Positions 18,176 through 27,098 of a stretch of 64,000 nt of DNA are shown one piece after another; position 1 is the first letter of the stretch; each line of letters opens with the position of its first letter. Where the stretch lies: the NCBI GenBank assembly GCA_003506435.1, contig DOAQ01000027.1:1-64000 (forward strand), read 5' to 3'. Both the position numbers and the translations under genes were made by a program. A model generated the notes under the pieces. The model worked only from the letters and a program-made list of their open reading frames with translations. It did no database searches and had not been told where the DNA came from. The DNA is from Prolixibacteraceae bacterium. GTDB lineage: Bacteria; Bacteroidota; Bacteroidia; Bacteroidales; Prolixibacteraceae.

Positions 18176-19477
18176 AATATCTTCATCCGTATGGGCATCG
18201 GAAACAAACAAACATTCAAACTGAGAAGGGCCGAGATAAATGCCGCTCTTTAGCATATTTCTGAAATAGGCTGCATACCGGTTGGTGTCCGATTTTATAG
18301 CGCTTTCGAAACTGGTTACCGTTTTCTCTTCCGTAAAAAACAAGGTCATCATGGAGCCAATCCGGTTGATCACTCCGGGGACGCCTGCTTTTTCAAGGTT
18401 TTCCCGAAGTCCGTTGTCCAGTTTGGCTGCTTTGGCTTCCAGCCTTGTATAAATCTCCGGATTATTTTTCAGTGTTTTCAGCATAACAATCCCGGCAGAC
18501 ATGGCCAGCGGGTTTCCCGACAAGGTCCCGGCCTGATAAACCGGTCCGTCGGGTGCCAGCAAGTCCATTATTTCACTGCGTCCGCCATAAGCGCCAACAG
18601 GCAGGCCGCCGCCAATAATTTTTCCGAAGGCACTGAGGTCAGGCTCAATGCCAAAATATTGCTGTGCACCGCCAGCCGAGAGGCGGAACCCGGTGATCAC
18701 CTCGTCGAAGATAAGCAGGGAACCATATTGCCGGGTCAGCTTTTTCAGGCCGGAAAGAAAACCGGGAGCCGGGAGGACAACACCCATGTTTCCGGCTACC
18801 GGCTCAATGATTACCGCTGCAATTTGTTCTCCGTATTCACGGAATATTTTTTCCACCGATTCAAGGTTGTTGTACCCGGCAACCAGGGTGCTTTGCGCAA
18901 CTCCTTTGGTAATTCCGGGGCTGTCGGGCAATCCCAGTGTAATGGCCCCCGATCCGGCTTTTATCAAAAAACTGTCGGCATGGCCGTGGTAGCAACCTGC
19001 AAATTTCACAACTAGTTCGCGGCCTGTAAAACCCCGCGCCAGCCGGAGGGCGCTCATGGTTGCCTCAGTGCCCGAATTGACCATCCGTACCTTCTCAGCC
19101 GAGGGAACCATTTCGGTAATCAGTTTTGCCATTTCTGTTTCATGCAAGGTGGGCGCCCCGTAGCTGGTGCCAAGCAAAGCCGCCTGCTGGATGGCTTCAA
19201 CAGTTGCATCGTGTGCATGTCCCAGAATCAACGGCCCCCAGGAAGCAACGAAATCAATGTATTCGTTATCGTCGATGTCCCGGATTCTGGAGCCTTTTGC
19301 TTTCTTTATAAAAAGCGGATCGGCCTGCACACTTTTAAACGCCCTGACCGGCGAATTTACTCCGCCGGGAATAACTTCCCGCGCTTCGGAAAATGCTTGT
19401 ATACTTGAATGCCAATGAGCCTCTCCGAAGCCCTCCGAAGGAGGGGAATGAGACAGCCGTTTTCTATTGTGTTCCAT
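18134..19477 (-). CDS. hemL: Glutamate-1-semialdehyde 2,1-aminomutase
   Basis: A PLP enzyme that converts glutamate-1-semialdehyde to 5-aminolevulinate, the second step of the C5 heme route. Visible motifs are VIPGGVNSPVRAFKSV, VNSGTEATMSALRLARG, CYHGHADSFL, LLIFDEVITGFR and SAFGKIIGGGLPVGAYGG, whose Lys forms the Schiff base. At 447 residues it is about 15-20 longer than usual at the N-terminus: the extra stretch (HSPPSEGFGEAHW) is encoded by a GC-rich palindromic repeat. No alternative ATG lies after the repeat. Confidence 0.94.
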   Translation of the reverse strand: MEHNRKRLSHSPPSEGFGEAHWHSSIQAFSEAREVIPGGVNSPVRAFKSVQADPLFIKKAKGSRIRDIDDNEYIDFVASWGPLILGHAHDATVEAIQQAALLGTSYGAPTLHETEMAKLITEMVPSAEKVRMVNSGTEATMSALRLARGFTGRELVVKFAGCYHGHADSFLIKAGSGAITLGLPDSPGITKGVAQSTLVAGYNNLESVEKIFREYGEQIAAVIIEPVAGNMGVVLPAPGFLSGLKKLTRQYGSLLIFDEVITGFRLSAGGAQQYFGIEPDLSAFGKIIGGGLPVGAYGGRSEIMDLLAPDGPVYQAGTLSGNPLAMSAGIVMLKTLKNNPEIYTRLEAKAAKLDNGLRENLEKAGVPGVINRIGSMMTLFFTEEKTVTSFESAIKSDTNRYAAYFRNMLKSGIYLGPSQFECLFVSDAHTDEDISAIIEASRIAMHR

Positions 19478-19674
19478 CGGATATAACGAACTTGTTTAAA
19501 GTTAAAACTACGTTTATTGGTATCTCGTCATTTCTAAAATATCGAATGCTCTTAACGAACAGGAAAAAGTCAATGGTCATTAGGAAATTAAGTAAGGTGT
19601 ACATTTTCTAATGACTAAATTCCCTTTTCCTCTTTTCTTTTTTTCTTTTTCCCGACACTCAACTTTTGACAACT

Positions 19675-20640
19675 TCAACATATAAATTCCTTCGCATGGT
19701 AGGTAATAATTACATCTGCCCCGGCGCGTTTTATCGAGGTGAGAATTTCCCGGATCACCCGCTGTTCGTCGATCCAGCCGTTGGCTGCCGCTGCTTTTAC
19801 CATCGAAAATTCGCCACTGACATTGTAAGCCACCACCGGAATATTAAATTCTGATTTTACCCGGTGGATGACATCGAGATAACTAAGCGCAGGTTTCACC
19901 ATCACCATGTCGGCGCCTTCCATGATGTCCTCCCGTACTTCGCGCAGGGCTTCGTCCGAATTGGCTGGATCCATCTGGTACGTGCTGCGGTCGCCGAATT
20001 TCGGGGCGCTTTCAGCCGCATCGCGAAACGGGCCGTAAAAACCCGAAGCATATTTTGCTGAATAGGCCATGATAGGCGTATTCTCAAAACCATTTTCGTC
20101 GAGCGTCTGGCGGATGGCGGCCACACGTCCGTCCATCATATCGCTGGGAGCGATGATGTCGGCTCCTGCTTTTGCCAGTGTCACCGACTGGGCGGCCAGT
20201 GTTCTCAGGGTGCTGTCGTTGTGCACATCGCCGTTGACGATGGTTCCGCAGTGCCCGTGAGTGGTGTATTCACAGTTGCAAACATCGGCAACGATCAGCA
20301 GATCGGAAAAAATTCCACGAAGCGCACGGATGGCCGTCGGGATAATCGCGTCTTCACGGCAGGCCACATGTCCGTGTTCATCTTTGCTTTCCGGAATTCC
20401 AAACAGCAGGATTTTATTCACTCCGGTGCGGTCAACCAAATCTTTGACTTCCGGTATCAACTGATCGACCGACAACTGGAAATTACCCGGCATCGACCGG
20501 ATCGGGTTTCTGATATTTTGACCGGCAATCACAAAAAATGGCATGATCAGGTCGTCCTTGTTCACTTCCGTTTCGCGAACCATGCTTCGGATAATCGCAT
20601 TTTTCCGAAGCCGCCTCAGGCGTGTAATCGGGTAACTCAT
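19675..20640 (-). CDS. hemB: Delta-aminolevulinate dehydratase (porphobilinogen synthase)
   Basis: A 321-residue enzyme that joins two 5-aminolevulinates into porphobilinogen. The zinc-site cysteines are in VCNCEYTTHGHCG, so this is the Zn-dependent class. The two active-site lysines are in AYSAKYASGFYGPF and MVKPALSYLDVI. Its ATG overlaps the stop of hemCD (ATGA), showing translational coupling. About 200 bases with no gene separate it from hemL. Confidence 0.96.
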   Translation of the reverse strand: MSYPITRLRRLRKNAIIRSMVRETEVNKDDLIMPFFVIAGQNIRNPIRSMPGNFQLSVDQLIPEVKDLVDRTGVNKILLFGIPESKDEHGHVACREDAIIPTAIRALRGIFSDLLIVADVCNCEYTTHGHCGTIVNGDVHNDSTLRTLAAQSVTLAKAGADIIAPSDMMDGRVAAIRQTLDENGFENTPIMAYSAKYASGFYGPFRDAAESAPKFGDRSTYQMDPANSDEALREVREDIMEGADMVMVKPALSYLDVIHRVKSEFNIPVVAYNVSGEFSMVKAAAANGWIDEQRVIREILTSIKRAGADVIITYHAKEFIC

Positions 20641-22307
20641 AGTGGTATGGTGTTATTTTGTTTTTCCAGATAGTTAATACATGTTTCAGCCAGCGACTGG
20701 CAACTGCAATTTGCAGCAGTAGCCAACGGTTCCATTCCCAGCTTTCGGATGGCCATTGTGCTGGTTTGCCCGATGCTGATGATTCGTAGTTCCGGTGTTT
20801 TTTCATTCAGCAAAAAACAAAGATTTTTTATGGCCGACGGACTGCTTACAGTCAGTAAATCGTACCGGTCATTTTTTATCCGGTCGAGAGAGGCTTCATT
20901 TATCTTTTGTGGCAAAACCGTATGATAGACATTCACTCGGCCGGCTATAAAGTTATCCGCTAATTTTTGCTGAAGCATGTCGGGCGCCAGTTCGCCAAGC
21001 GCCAGTAAAATCCGTTCACCGGGTTTCAGTTGAGGTATCCATTCGTCTGCAAAATCAATTGCTGAATTTCCGCTTCCGGTGAAATCGGCAGTGTAGCCAA
21101 CGTCTTCCAGCGCTTTTGCAGTTCCCGGCCCCAATACCGCCAAACGATTATTTTTCATCGGTTTTACCCGGCTGAAAAAGGGTTGAATGGCATTCGGACT
21201 GGTAAAAACAATCCAGTGGTACGAGGCAATTGGTTCCGGCAAATCGAAAGCGATCGGCAAAATTTCGATGGTGGGCATGGAAATCACCGTTGCTCCCCGT
21301 TTCCGGAGAAATTCCTCCAACTCATCGTGTGGTTTACGTGAGTGGGTAGTGATGATAATTTTGCCTGTTAATGAATTGTCTTGCTCTTTTGACTGTTCCA
21401 GTATTTCTTTTCCTCCCGAATTCAGTAATTGTTGTGCCAGAACAACGGCGTTCTCCGGGGCCTGCTCAATACTTCCGCTGATCGATTTTTTTATCAGCCT
21501 GCTTCCGTCAACTGATGAAATAACTCCGGTAATCCGCCATTCCTCTCCTGTTTTTTCAGAATAGCAGGCAGCGGGCGTCTGGCTTCCGTCGTCGAAACAA
21601 CGCAGGAAATTCCGTTCCGCTGTAGTAATCTTCAGCGTTTCATCGTCCGAAAATCGGTCAACAATTTCCTGTATAAACGCATTGTCCTTGGCTATTTCAA
21701 TGGCAATGGCGGCCTGACAGGGAGCCGGACAAACATCGGCAGGAGAAAAATACTCGCTGATATGGTGTGCCAGTCCGAGCCGTTCAACACCGGCAGCAGC
21801 AATCACCAGGGCATCATAATCACCGTCGAGCATTTTCTGAATGCGAACATCCACATTCCCTCGGATGTCGGTCACCTGCAATTGTGGATTGAGGTGTAAT
21901 AGCTGGGCTTTCCGGCGCAGGCTGCAGGTACCGATTTTATCTTCGGCTGTCAGTTCCGCAAATTTCCGTCCGTCGCGGGTGATCAGCACATCGCGGACAT
22001 CGCCGCGGAGAAGCGCCCCCCCAATGATCAGTCTCTCCGGGAGCTCAACAGGCATGTCTTTCATGCTGTGAACGGCCATATCAATTTCGTTTTGCAGCAA
22101 AGCATCTTCAATATCTTTCGTAAAAAAACCGGCATCTTCAATTCTCATTAGCGAAACCGTTTGATTCAGGTCGCCCGGTGTATTCATAACAACAATTTCG
22201 GTCTGAAGTTCGGGCAGCACCTGCCGTATTGCCTTTTGTACCTCGTTGGCCTGCCAGAGTGCGAGTTTACTGCCCCGTGTCCCTATTTTAATAACTTTCC
22301 TGTCCAT
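20637..22307 (-). CDS. hemCD: HemC-HemD fusion: hydroxymethylbilane synthase and uroporphyrinogen-III synthase
   Basis: Residues 1-300 are HemC (IGTRGSKLALWQA, FTKDIEDALL, AVHSMKDMP, GTCSLRRKAQL, DIRGNVDVRIQK). Residues about 315-556 are HemD (GKIIITTHSRKPHDELEEFL, IVFTSPNAIQPF, AVLGPGTAKAL, LTVSSPSAIKN). Together they turn porphobilinogen into uroporphyrinogen III. Oddly, the residue that normally carries the dipyrromethane cofactor (Cys242 in E. coli) is Ser242 here, in CFDDGSQTPAACYS, with Cys at 236 and 248 nearby. It overlaps both hemA and hemB, so these are one translational unit. Confidence 0.93.
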   Translation of the reverse strand: MDRKVIKIGTRGSKLALWQANEVQKAIRQVLPELQTEIVVMNTPGDLNQTVSLMRIEDAGFFTKDIEDALLQNEIDMAVHSMKDMPVELPERLIIGGALLRGDVRDVLITRDGRKFAELTAEDKIGTCSLRRKAQLLHLNPQLQVTDIRGNVDVRIQKMLDGDYDALVIAAAGVERLGLAHHISEYFSPADVCPAPCQAAIAIEIAKDNAFIQEIVDRFSDDETLKITTAERNFLRCFDDGSQTPAACYSEKTGEEWRITGVISSVDGSRLIKKSISGSIEQAPENAVVLAQQLLNSGGKEILEQSKEQDNSLTGKIIITTHSRKPHDELEEFLRKRGATVISMPTIEILPIAFDLPEPIASYHWIVFTSPNAIQPFFSRVKPMKNNRLAVLGPGTAKALEDVGYTADFTGSGNSAIDFADEWIPQLKPGERILLALGELAPDMLQQKLADNFIAGRVNVYHTVLPQKINEASLDRIKNDRYDLLTVSSPSAIKNLCFLLNEKTPELRIISIGQTSTMAIRKLGMEPLATAANCSCQSLAETCINYLEKQNNTIPL

Positions 22308-23553
22308 AACCGGGTTTGAATAACTGGTGAATAATTTTTGAATACTGTTGCAGGTCGCCGTCTCTGCTGATGGTCTTCAGGTTTTTGACCATCGCACGGA
22401 TCATCTTTTCGCAGATATGCCTTCCGTATTGTTCAATTTTTATGATTTCTTCTTCAGAATGAAAATTTTTGAATAGGGCAATTTCATCGGCATTGATCCG
22501 GTGAACGCCGGAAACGATTGACTGAATAGCCGGAACGAGGTTTTGCACGTTGAGCCAGTCCGAAAATTCGGTCACCTTTTCTGCAATAATTGATTCGGCG
22601 GCGGAAATGTATTCCTGCTTTTTTTGTATGTTTTCTGAAATCGCTTCTTTTAAATCGTCAACATTCAAAAGTGAAACGGCTGGTATTTCAGCAACATCGG
22701 GATGGATATTTCGCGGAATCCCGAGGTCGATGATCAGTACTTTTTGATCCGTATGGATATGTTGTTTCAGTATATTGGCATCGATGAGTGGCTCTTTGCA
22801 AAGGATCGAGCTGACGATAATTTCAGCCTTACCCAATTTGTTTTTTAGTTCCTGAAACGGCACAACTTCTGCTTCGTAGCGTTTAGCCAGTTCCTGCGAT
22901 CTTTCGATGGTCCGGTTGGCAATGTTTATGTTTTTGCATCCTTTTTTTTGCAGGTTTTTAATAACCAGTTCGCCGGTTTCGCCAGCCCCGATCAGTAAAA
23001 TATTTTTGTCCTGAAGGTTCGGAAAATGGGCGCTGCACTTTTCAACGGCAGCATAGCTGACCGAAAAAGCTTCTTTGCCAAGCCCGGTGTTGGTGCGAAC
23101 GGCTTTCCCTGTTTCCAGCGCCTTGTTGAAAAGACGGTTCAGGAATTTACCGGTAAATTTGTTTTCGCGGGCAAGCCGACAGGCCTCCTTTATTTGCGAG
23201 ATTATCTGGTATTCGCCCAATACAATCGAATCGAGGCCGGAAATTACCCGGAACAAATGCCGTACTGCTTCCTCATTCCGGTAGTGGTAGAACAAAAGTT
23301 TGCTTTCTTCGGGAGCTCCGACATGTTCCCGAAGCTGTGAGAAGATGGCATTTGATGCGCCGGAAGAACAGGAACCATTTGTTTTGAAATAGATCTCGGT
23401 GCGGTTGCAGGTCGAAAGGATGAGCAATTCATCGATCTTGGGGTTCTGTAAAATAGCTTCCGATAATTTGGCGCATTCCCGCTGATCCAGTGAAAATTTC
23501 TCGCGAACGTTTACCGGCGCCGACTGATGGCTTATTCCTGTTACTCCTATCAT
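22288..23553 (-). CDS. hemA: Glutamyl-tRNA reductase
   Basis: A 421-residue NADPH enzyme making glutamate-1-semialdehyde from Glu-tRNA, the committed step of the C5 route. The catalytic Cys49 is in LLILSTCNRTEIYF; LDSIVLGEYQIISQIKEA, the NADPH loop LLIGAGETGELV and the C-terminal dimerisation helix are present. It overlaps hemCD by 20 bases and the YeeZ-SUMT gene by four (ATGA), so it is translated in the same operon. Confidence 0.96.
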   Translation of the reverse strand: MIGVTGISHQSAPVNVREKFSLDQRECAKLSEAILQNPKIDELLILSTCNRTEIYFKTNGSCSSGASNAIFSQLREHVGAPEESKLLFYHYRNEEAVRHLFRVISGLDSIVLGEYQIISQIKEACRLARENKFTGKFLNRLFNKALETGKAVRTNTGLGKEAFSVSYAAVEKCSAHFPNLQDKNILLIGAGETGELVIKNLQKKGCKNINIANRTIERSQELAKRYEAEVVPFQELKNKLGKAEIIVSSILCKEPLIDANILKQHIHTDQKVLIIDLGIPRNIHPDVAEIPAVSLLNVDDLKEAISENIQKKQEYISAAESIIAEKVTEFSDWLNVQNLVPAIQSIVSGVHRINADEIALFKNFHSEEEIIKIEQYGRHICEKMIRAMVKNLKTISRDGDLQQYSKIIHQLFKPGYGQESY

Positions 23554-25136
23554 ACGAATGAATTCAATGGTTTTGCATGGGTTCCCATAATGATCACCGA
23601 AGGCATGGCCGGTTCATTTTGTTTTAAAAAGTTATTGATATTACCAAGTTGGCAGGAGAAGAGTTTTTGCGCCGGACTTCCCACACAACTGGCTATTTGT
23701 ACCGAAGTTTCGGGCGGCACACCGTGTGCAAGTAATTCTTCCGAAAGATGGACAAGGTTGTTCAGTCCCATGTAAACCATTACAGGGGCATTGGTTTTCA
23801 GTACATCGGCAACAATCGGAGCATCTGTGAATGTGCCGTCTGTAAGGTGTCCGGTATACAGCAAAGCCATGCTGTTTTGTTTGCGCAGAGTGACGGGAAT
23901 ATGAAAATCCGCCGCTGCTGCAAATCCGGATGTGATGCCGGGAATAACTTCCACATTCAGGTTTTCATTCAGACAAAATTCAAGTTCCTCTGCTCCTCTT
24001 CCGAAGATAAAAGGGTCGCCGGCTTTCAGGCGGACTACCCGGTTGCCTTCCAGCGCAAATTGTTTCAATTGCTGATTGATCAATTCCTGCCGTTCGGTTT
24101 GGCGCTGACCATCGTTGTAAAGTTTGCCCACATAAATCTTTTTCGTTCCGGGGCGGGTCAGGTTCAGAATTGCAGTGCCATGCAGGGCATCGTACAAAAT
24201 AACATCGGCTTGCTCAATACGTCGCAACGCTTTTACTGTCAGTAAATCCGGGTCACCCGGGCCGACTCCTGTTATCGATATCAAATGGGAATTGTTCATC
24301 TTGTTTTCAGTACCGGTTAAACTTTCTAAATACTCCACCGGACTGTTAAAAATGAACCGGTAATTCAATATTCCGATCAGTTTGCTGCTGTCAACAATTT
24401 TGTACGGACCGGGTTGCTCATCGAACTGCGGCAACGGAAATCCCGATACCTGCGATGCTTTTTCGTAAAACTCTTTCTGTGCAGGATGTTCCGGGCAACA
24501 GGCGTTGAAGGTGTTGCCCCATGCTTCTTTTTCAATAATCTGCTCAATAATACGGATGCAATCGTCCTGATGAATCAGGTTTACCGGCTTTGCACCGTCG
24601 CTGTCTGTTTTCGACCGGCTCAGAAAACGGGCAGGATTCCGGTCGGCGCCGATTAACCCGCCAAAACGCAAAACGGTTGTCTGGAAATGCGGATTACCGG
24701 TAAGCAGTTGTTCTGCCAGCAGCAAGGCTTTCCCGGAAGGTTTTTCAGGCACGACTGCATCATTTTCCTGCACAATCCCGTTGGTTTCGTTGTACACCGA
24801 AGTCGACGAGATAAACAATACCCGAGGGATATTATAGGCTTCGAGCAGTTCGATCAGACGCCGGATTTGTTGCGGGAAAATGGCTTCTATCGAATCAATC
24901 CGTTTGGGCGGGATGGCGACGATCACCAGATCGGTTTGAAAGAAACTATTGTCAGTCAATTCCACTTGTTCAGGATGAATAATCAAATAGTACGGCCGTA
25001 TCCCGGCTTCCTGAAGTTTTTCGGTTTTCGGGAGCGAGGTGACGGAACCTTTTACCTCAAAACCTTTTTCTTTCAGTTTCAATGCCAGCGGGAACCCCAG
25101 CCAGCCACATCCTATTATTGAGATTGTTTTCATCAT
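23550..25136 (-). CDS. Fusion of a YeeZ-like NAD(P) dehydratase/epimerase with uroporphyrinogen-III C-methyltransferase
   Basis: Residues 1-280 resemble the SDR-type protein YeeZ of E. coli: IIGCGWLGFPLALKLKEKG (Rossmann loop), VLFISSTSVYNE, LIGADRNPARF, PVNLIHQDDC. The C-terminal 250 residues are SUMT (CobA type): ITGVGPGDPDLLT, DVILYDAL, RLKAGDPFIFGRGAEE, VIPGITSGFAAA, which makes precorrin-2 from uroporphyrinogen III for siroheme. No stop codon separates the halves; an internal ATG at 24299 precedes SUMT and could be a second start. I use ATG 25136 because 25160 is a TTG. Confidence 0.85.
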   Translation of the reverse strand: MMKTISIIGCGWLGFPLALKLKEKGFEVKGSVTSLPKTEKLQEAGIRPYYLIIHPEQVELTDNSFFQTDLVIVAIPPKRIDSIEAIFPQQIRRLIELLEAYNIPRVLFISSTSVYNETNGIVQENDAVVPEKPSGKALLLAEQLLTGNPHFQTTVLRFGGLIGADRNPARFLSRSKTDSDGAKPVNLIHQDDCIRIIEQIIEKEAWGNTFNACCPEHPAQKEFYEKASQVSGFPLPQFDEQPGPYKIVDSSKLIGILNYRFIFNSPVEYLESLTGTENKMNNSHLISITGVGPGDPDLLTVKALRRIEQADVILYDALHGTAILNLTRPGTKKIYVGKLYNDGQRQTERQELINQQLKQFALEGNRVVRLKAGDPFIFGRGAEELEFCLNENLNVEVIPGITSGFAAAADFHIPVTLRKQNSMALLYTGHLTDGTFTDAPIVADVLKTNAPVMVYMGLNNLVHLSEELLAHGVPPETSVQIASCVGSPAQKLFSCQLGNINNFLKQNEPAMPSVIIMGTHAKPLNSFV

Positions 25137-25156
25137 AAAGGTTGGAGAGGGGCCTT

Positions 25157-26857
25157 TCAATGTCTGAAATCCCGTCCTTGTTTCGTTTCTTTTACATATC
25201 CTTTCCGGATCACAAAATCGCCGAAATACTCATCTTTCAATCTGTTCCCGGCGTAATCAGTGAGAATAGGTTCCAGTTCGCGAAGGATTTCCTCTTCCGA
25301 TAAAGTTTCCTTGTACAGCGTGTTCAGGCGGGTACCAATGAAATTTCCGCCGAGATACAAATTGTACTTACCAGGCGCTTTCCCGATGAACCCGATTTCG
25401 GCAAGATAGGGGCGTCCGCAACCATTGGGACAGCCGGTCATACGGATCACGATTTCCTGCTTGCGGAGATTGAGCCGGTCGAGAATATTCTCCACTTTGC
25501 TGACCAGATCGGGCAGATAACGTTCTGCTTCGGCAAAAGCCAGTCCGCAGGTATTCAGCGCCACACAGGCAATCGAGTTCTGCCGGAGACCGGAAAGGAC
25601 AGAAGGGGAGGCGCCGTGCTTTTTCAGCAGTGCATTCACTTCCTTTTTCCCTTCTTCACCGGTATTGGCGATGATGAGGTTCTGGTTGCCGGTCAGGATA
25701 AAATAGCAATTCACTGAACCTGCAATTTCACGCAGGGCCGATTTCAGGTTATGTCCGTTCTGGTCGCGTACCCGTCCGCCTTCCACGAAAAGGGTCAGGC
25801 TCCATTGGCCGTCTTCCCCTTTTATCCAGCCCAGCCGGTCGCCGTTTCGTATAAACTGAAATTCGCGTTCCGGTTCAAGTTTCCAACCCAGATAGTTGTT
25901 CAGTTCATTTTTGAACCAGTCGATCCCCCGGTTGTCAATGGTGTATTTAAGCCGGGCGTGTTTGCGGTTGCTGCGGTCGCCGTAGTCGCGCTGTACCAGC
26001 AACACTTTTTCGGCAACATCAATCACCTGTTCCGGTTTGCAGGAGCCAAGCACATTTCCTAGTCGCGGGTAGGTTTCCGGCATCCCGAACGTGCTTCCCA
26101 TACCGCCGCCAACCAATACATTGTAGCCAACTATTTTTTCTTTTTCCTGAATGGCGATGAATGCCAGATCCTGCGAAAAAACATCGGTGTCGTTATACGG
26201 AGGCAGTGCCAGCGCCAGTTTAAATTTGCGGGGCAGGTACCGGCCGCCGTAAATCGGTTCATGATCTTTTTCGCCTCCGGCTATCAGTTGCTTGTCGAGC
26301 CATATCTCGTGATAAGCAGTAGTTTTTGGCAGCAGATGTTCCGAAATCTGCCGTGCCAGATCGGCCAGTTCCTTATGCGCTGCTGATTCCGCAGGATTGG
26401 CATGGCTCATCACGTTCCGGTTCACATCACCGCAGGCTGCAATCGTATCAAGCAAAACATCATTTATCTTCTGAAGAGTTTTTTTCAGGTACCATTTCAC
26501 CACACCATGTAACTGGAAAGCCTGCCGGGTGGTCAGTTTCAGGGTATGGTTGGCATAGGTATCGGCCAGTCCGTCCATTTGTAGCCATTGTTTCGGGCTT
26601 ACTTTTCCGCCCGGAATACGCACCCTGATCAGGAATGAAAAGGCTGGTTCCAGTTTTTGCCGTTTGCGTTCCTTTTCCAGGTCGCGGTCCTGTTGCTGGT
26701 ACATCCCGTGGAATTTTGAAATTTGGGTGTCGCCATCGGCAATGGCCCCGGTTATGGGATTTGCCAAACTCCCGACCAGCGTGCCTCGTAAATAGTTGCT
26801 GTCGTGTTTCAGCTTTTCCATTTCTGAAAGCTTACTCCAATCAATTGTGTCGCTCAT
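25157..26857 (-). CDS. cysI: Assimilatory sulfite reductase (NADPH) hemoprotein subunit
   Basis: A 566-residue siroheme and 4Fe-4S enzyme reducing sulfite to sulfide. The four cluster-binding Cys are in CVALNTCGLAFAE and TGCPNGCGRPY, and substrate-binding residues appear in LKLTTRQAFQLHG and NVMSHANP. It is the user of the siroheme made by the neighbouring SUMT and precorrin-2 dehydrogenase. It is 241 bases from cysJ, long enough for its own promoter, and its stop lies beside the start of the YeeZ-SUMT gene. Confidence 0.94.
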   Translation of the reverse strand: MSDTIDWSKLSEMEKLKHDSNYLRGTLVGSLANPITGAIADGDTQISKFHGMYQQQDRDLEKERKRQKLEPAFSFLIRVRIPGGKVSPKQWLQMDGLADTYANHTLKLTTRQAFQLHGVVKWYLKKTLQKINDVLLDTIAACGDVNRNVMSHANPAESAAHKELADLARQISEHLLPKTTAYHEIWLDKQLIAGGEKDHEPIYGGRYLPRKFKLALALPPYNDTDVFSQDLAFIAIQEKEKIVGYNVLVGGGMGSTFGMPETYPRLGNVLGSCKPEQVIDVAEKVLLVQRDYGDRSNRKHARLKYTIDNRGIDWFKNELNNYLGWKLEPEREFQFIRNGDRLGWIKGEDGQWSLTLFVEGGRVRDQNGHNLKSALREIAGSVNCYFILTGNQNLIIANTGEEGKKEVNALLKKHGASPSVLSGLRQNSIACVALNTCGLAFAEAERYLPDLVSKVENILDRLNLRKQEIVIRMTGCPNGCGRPYLAEIGFIGKAPGKYNLYLGGNFIGTRLNTLYKETLSEEEILRELEPILTDYAGNRLKDEYFGDFVIRKGYVKETKQGRDFRH

Positions 26858-27098
26858 AATCTGGTAGTATTTTGTTTTTTAACGGTATAATATCGTATCG
26901 AAATCTATATAAGATGCTGTCCTGTCAATAATCAATGTTGCTTATATAAGATGTTCTTCGTGAATGCTTTGTGTCTTTTGTGTTTTTGTGGCAGGAAAAA
27001 ATTAGCCACAAAGTCTCCAATTCACGAAGCATTCACAAAAAGCATTTAAAGTTTTTCAATTGCATCATTTTTTAAACGACAATTAGTCAGTTAATTAC
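26858..27098. repeat. cysJ-cysI gap with inverted copies of a dispersed repeat
   Basis: TTTGTGGC-type hairpin (26986-26992 with 27005-27012) and a GTGAATGCTT block (26960-26970) that recurs in inverted form near 27025-27035. Closer to cysI, TATATAAGATG occurs twice (26906-26916 and 26943-26953). No coding frame. A cysI promoter is likely in the AT-rich part but no clear consensus was found. Confidence 0.5.
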
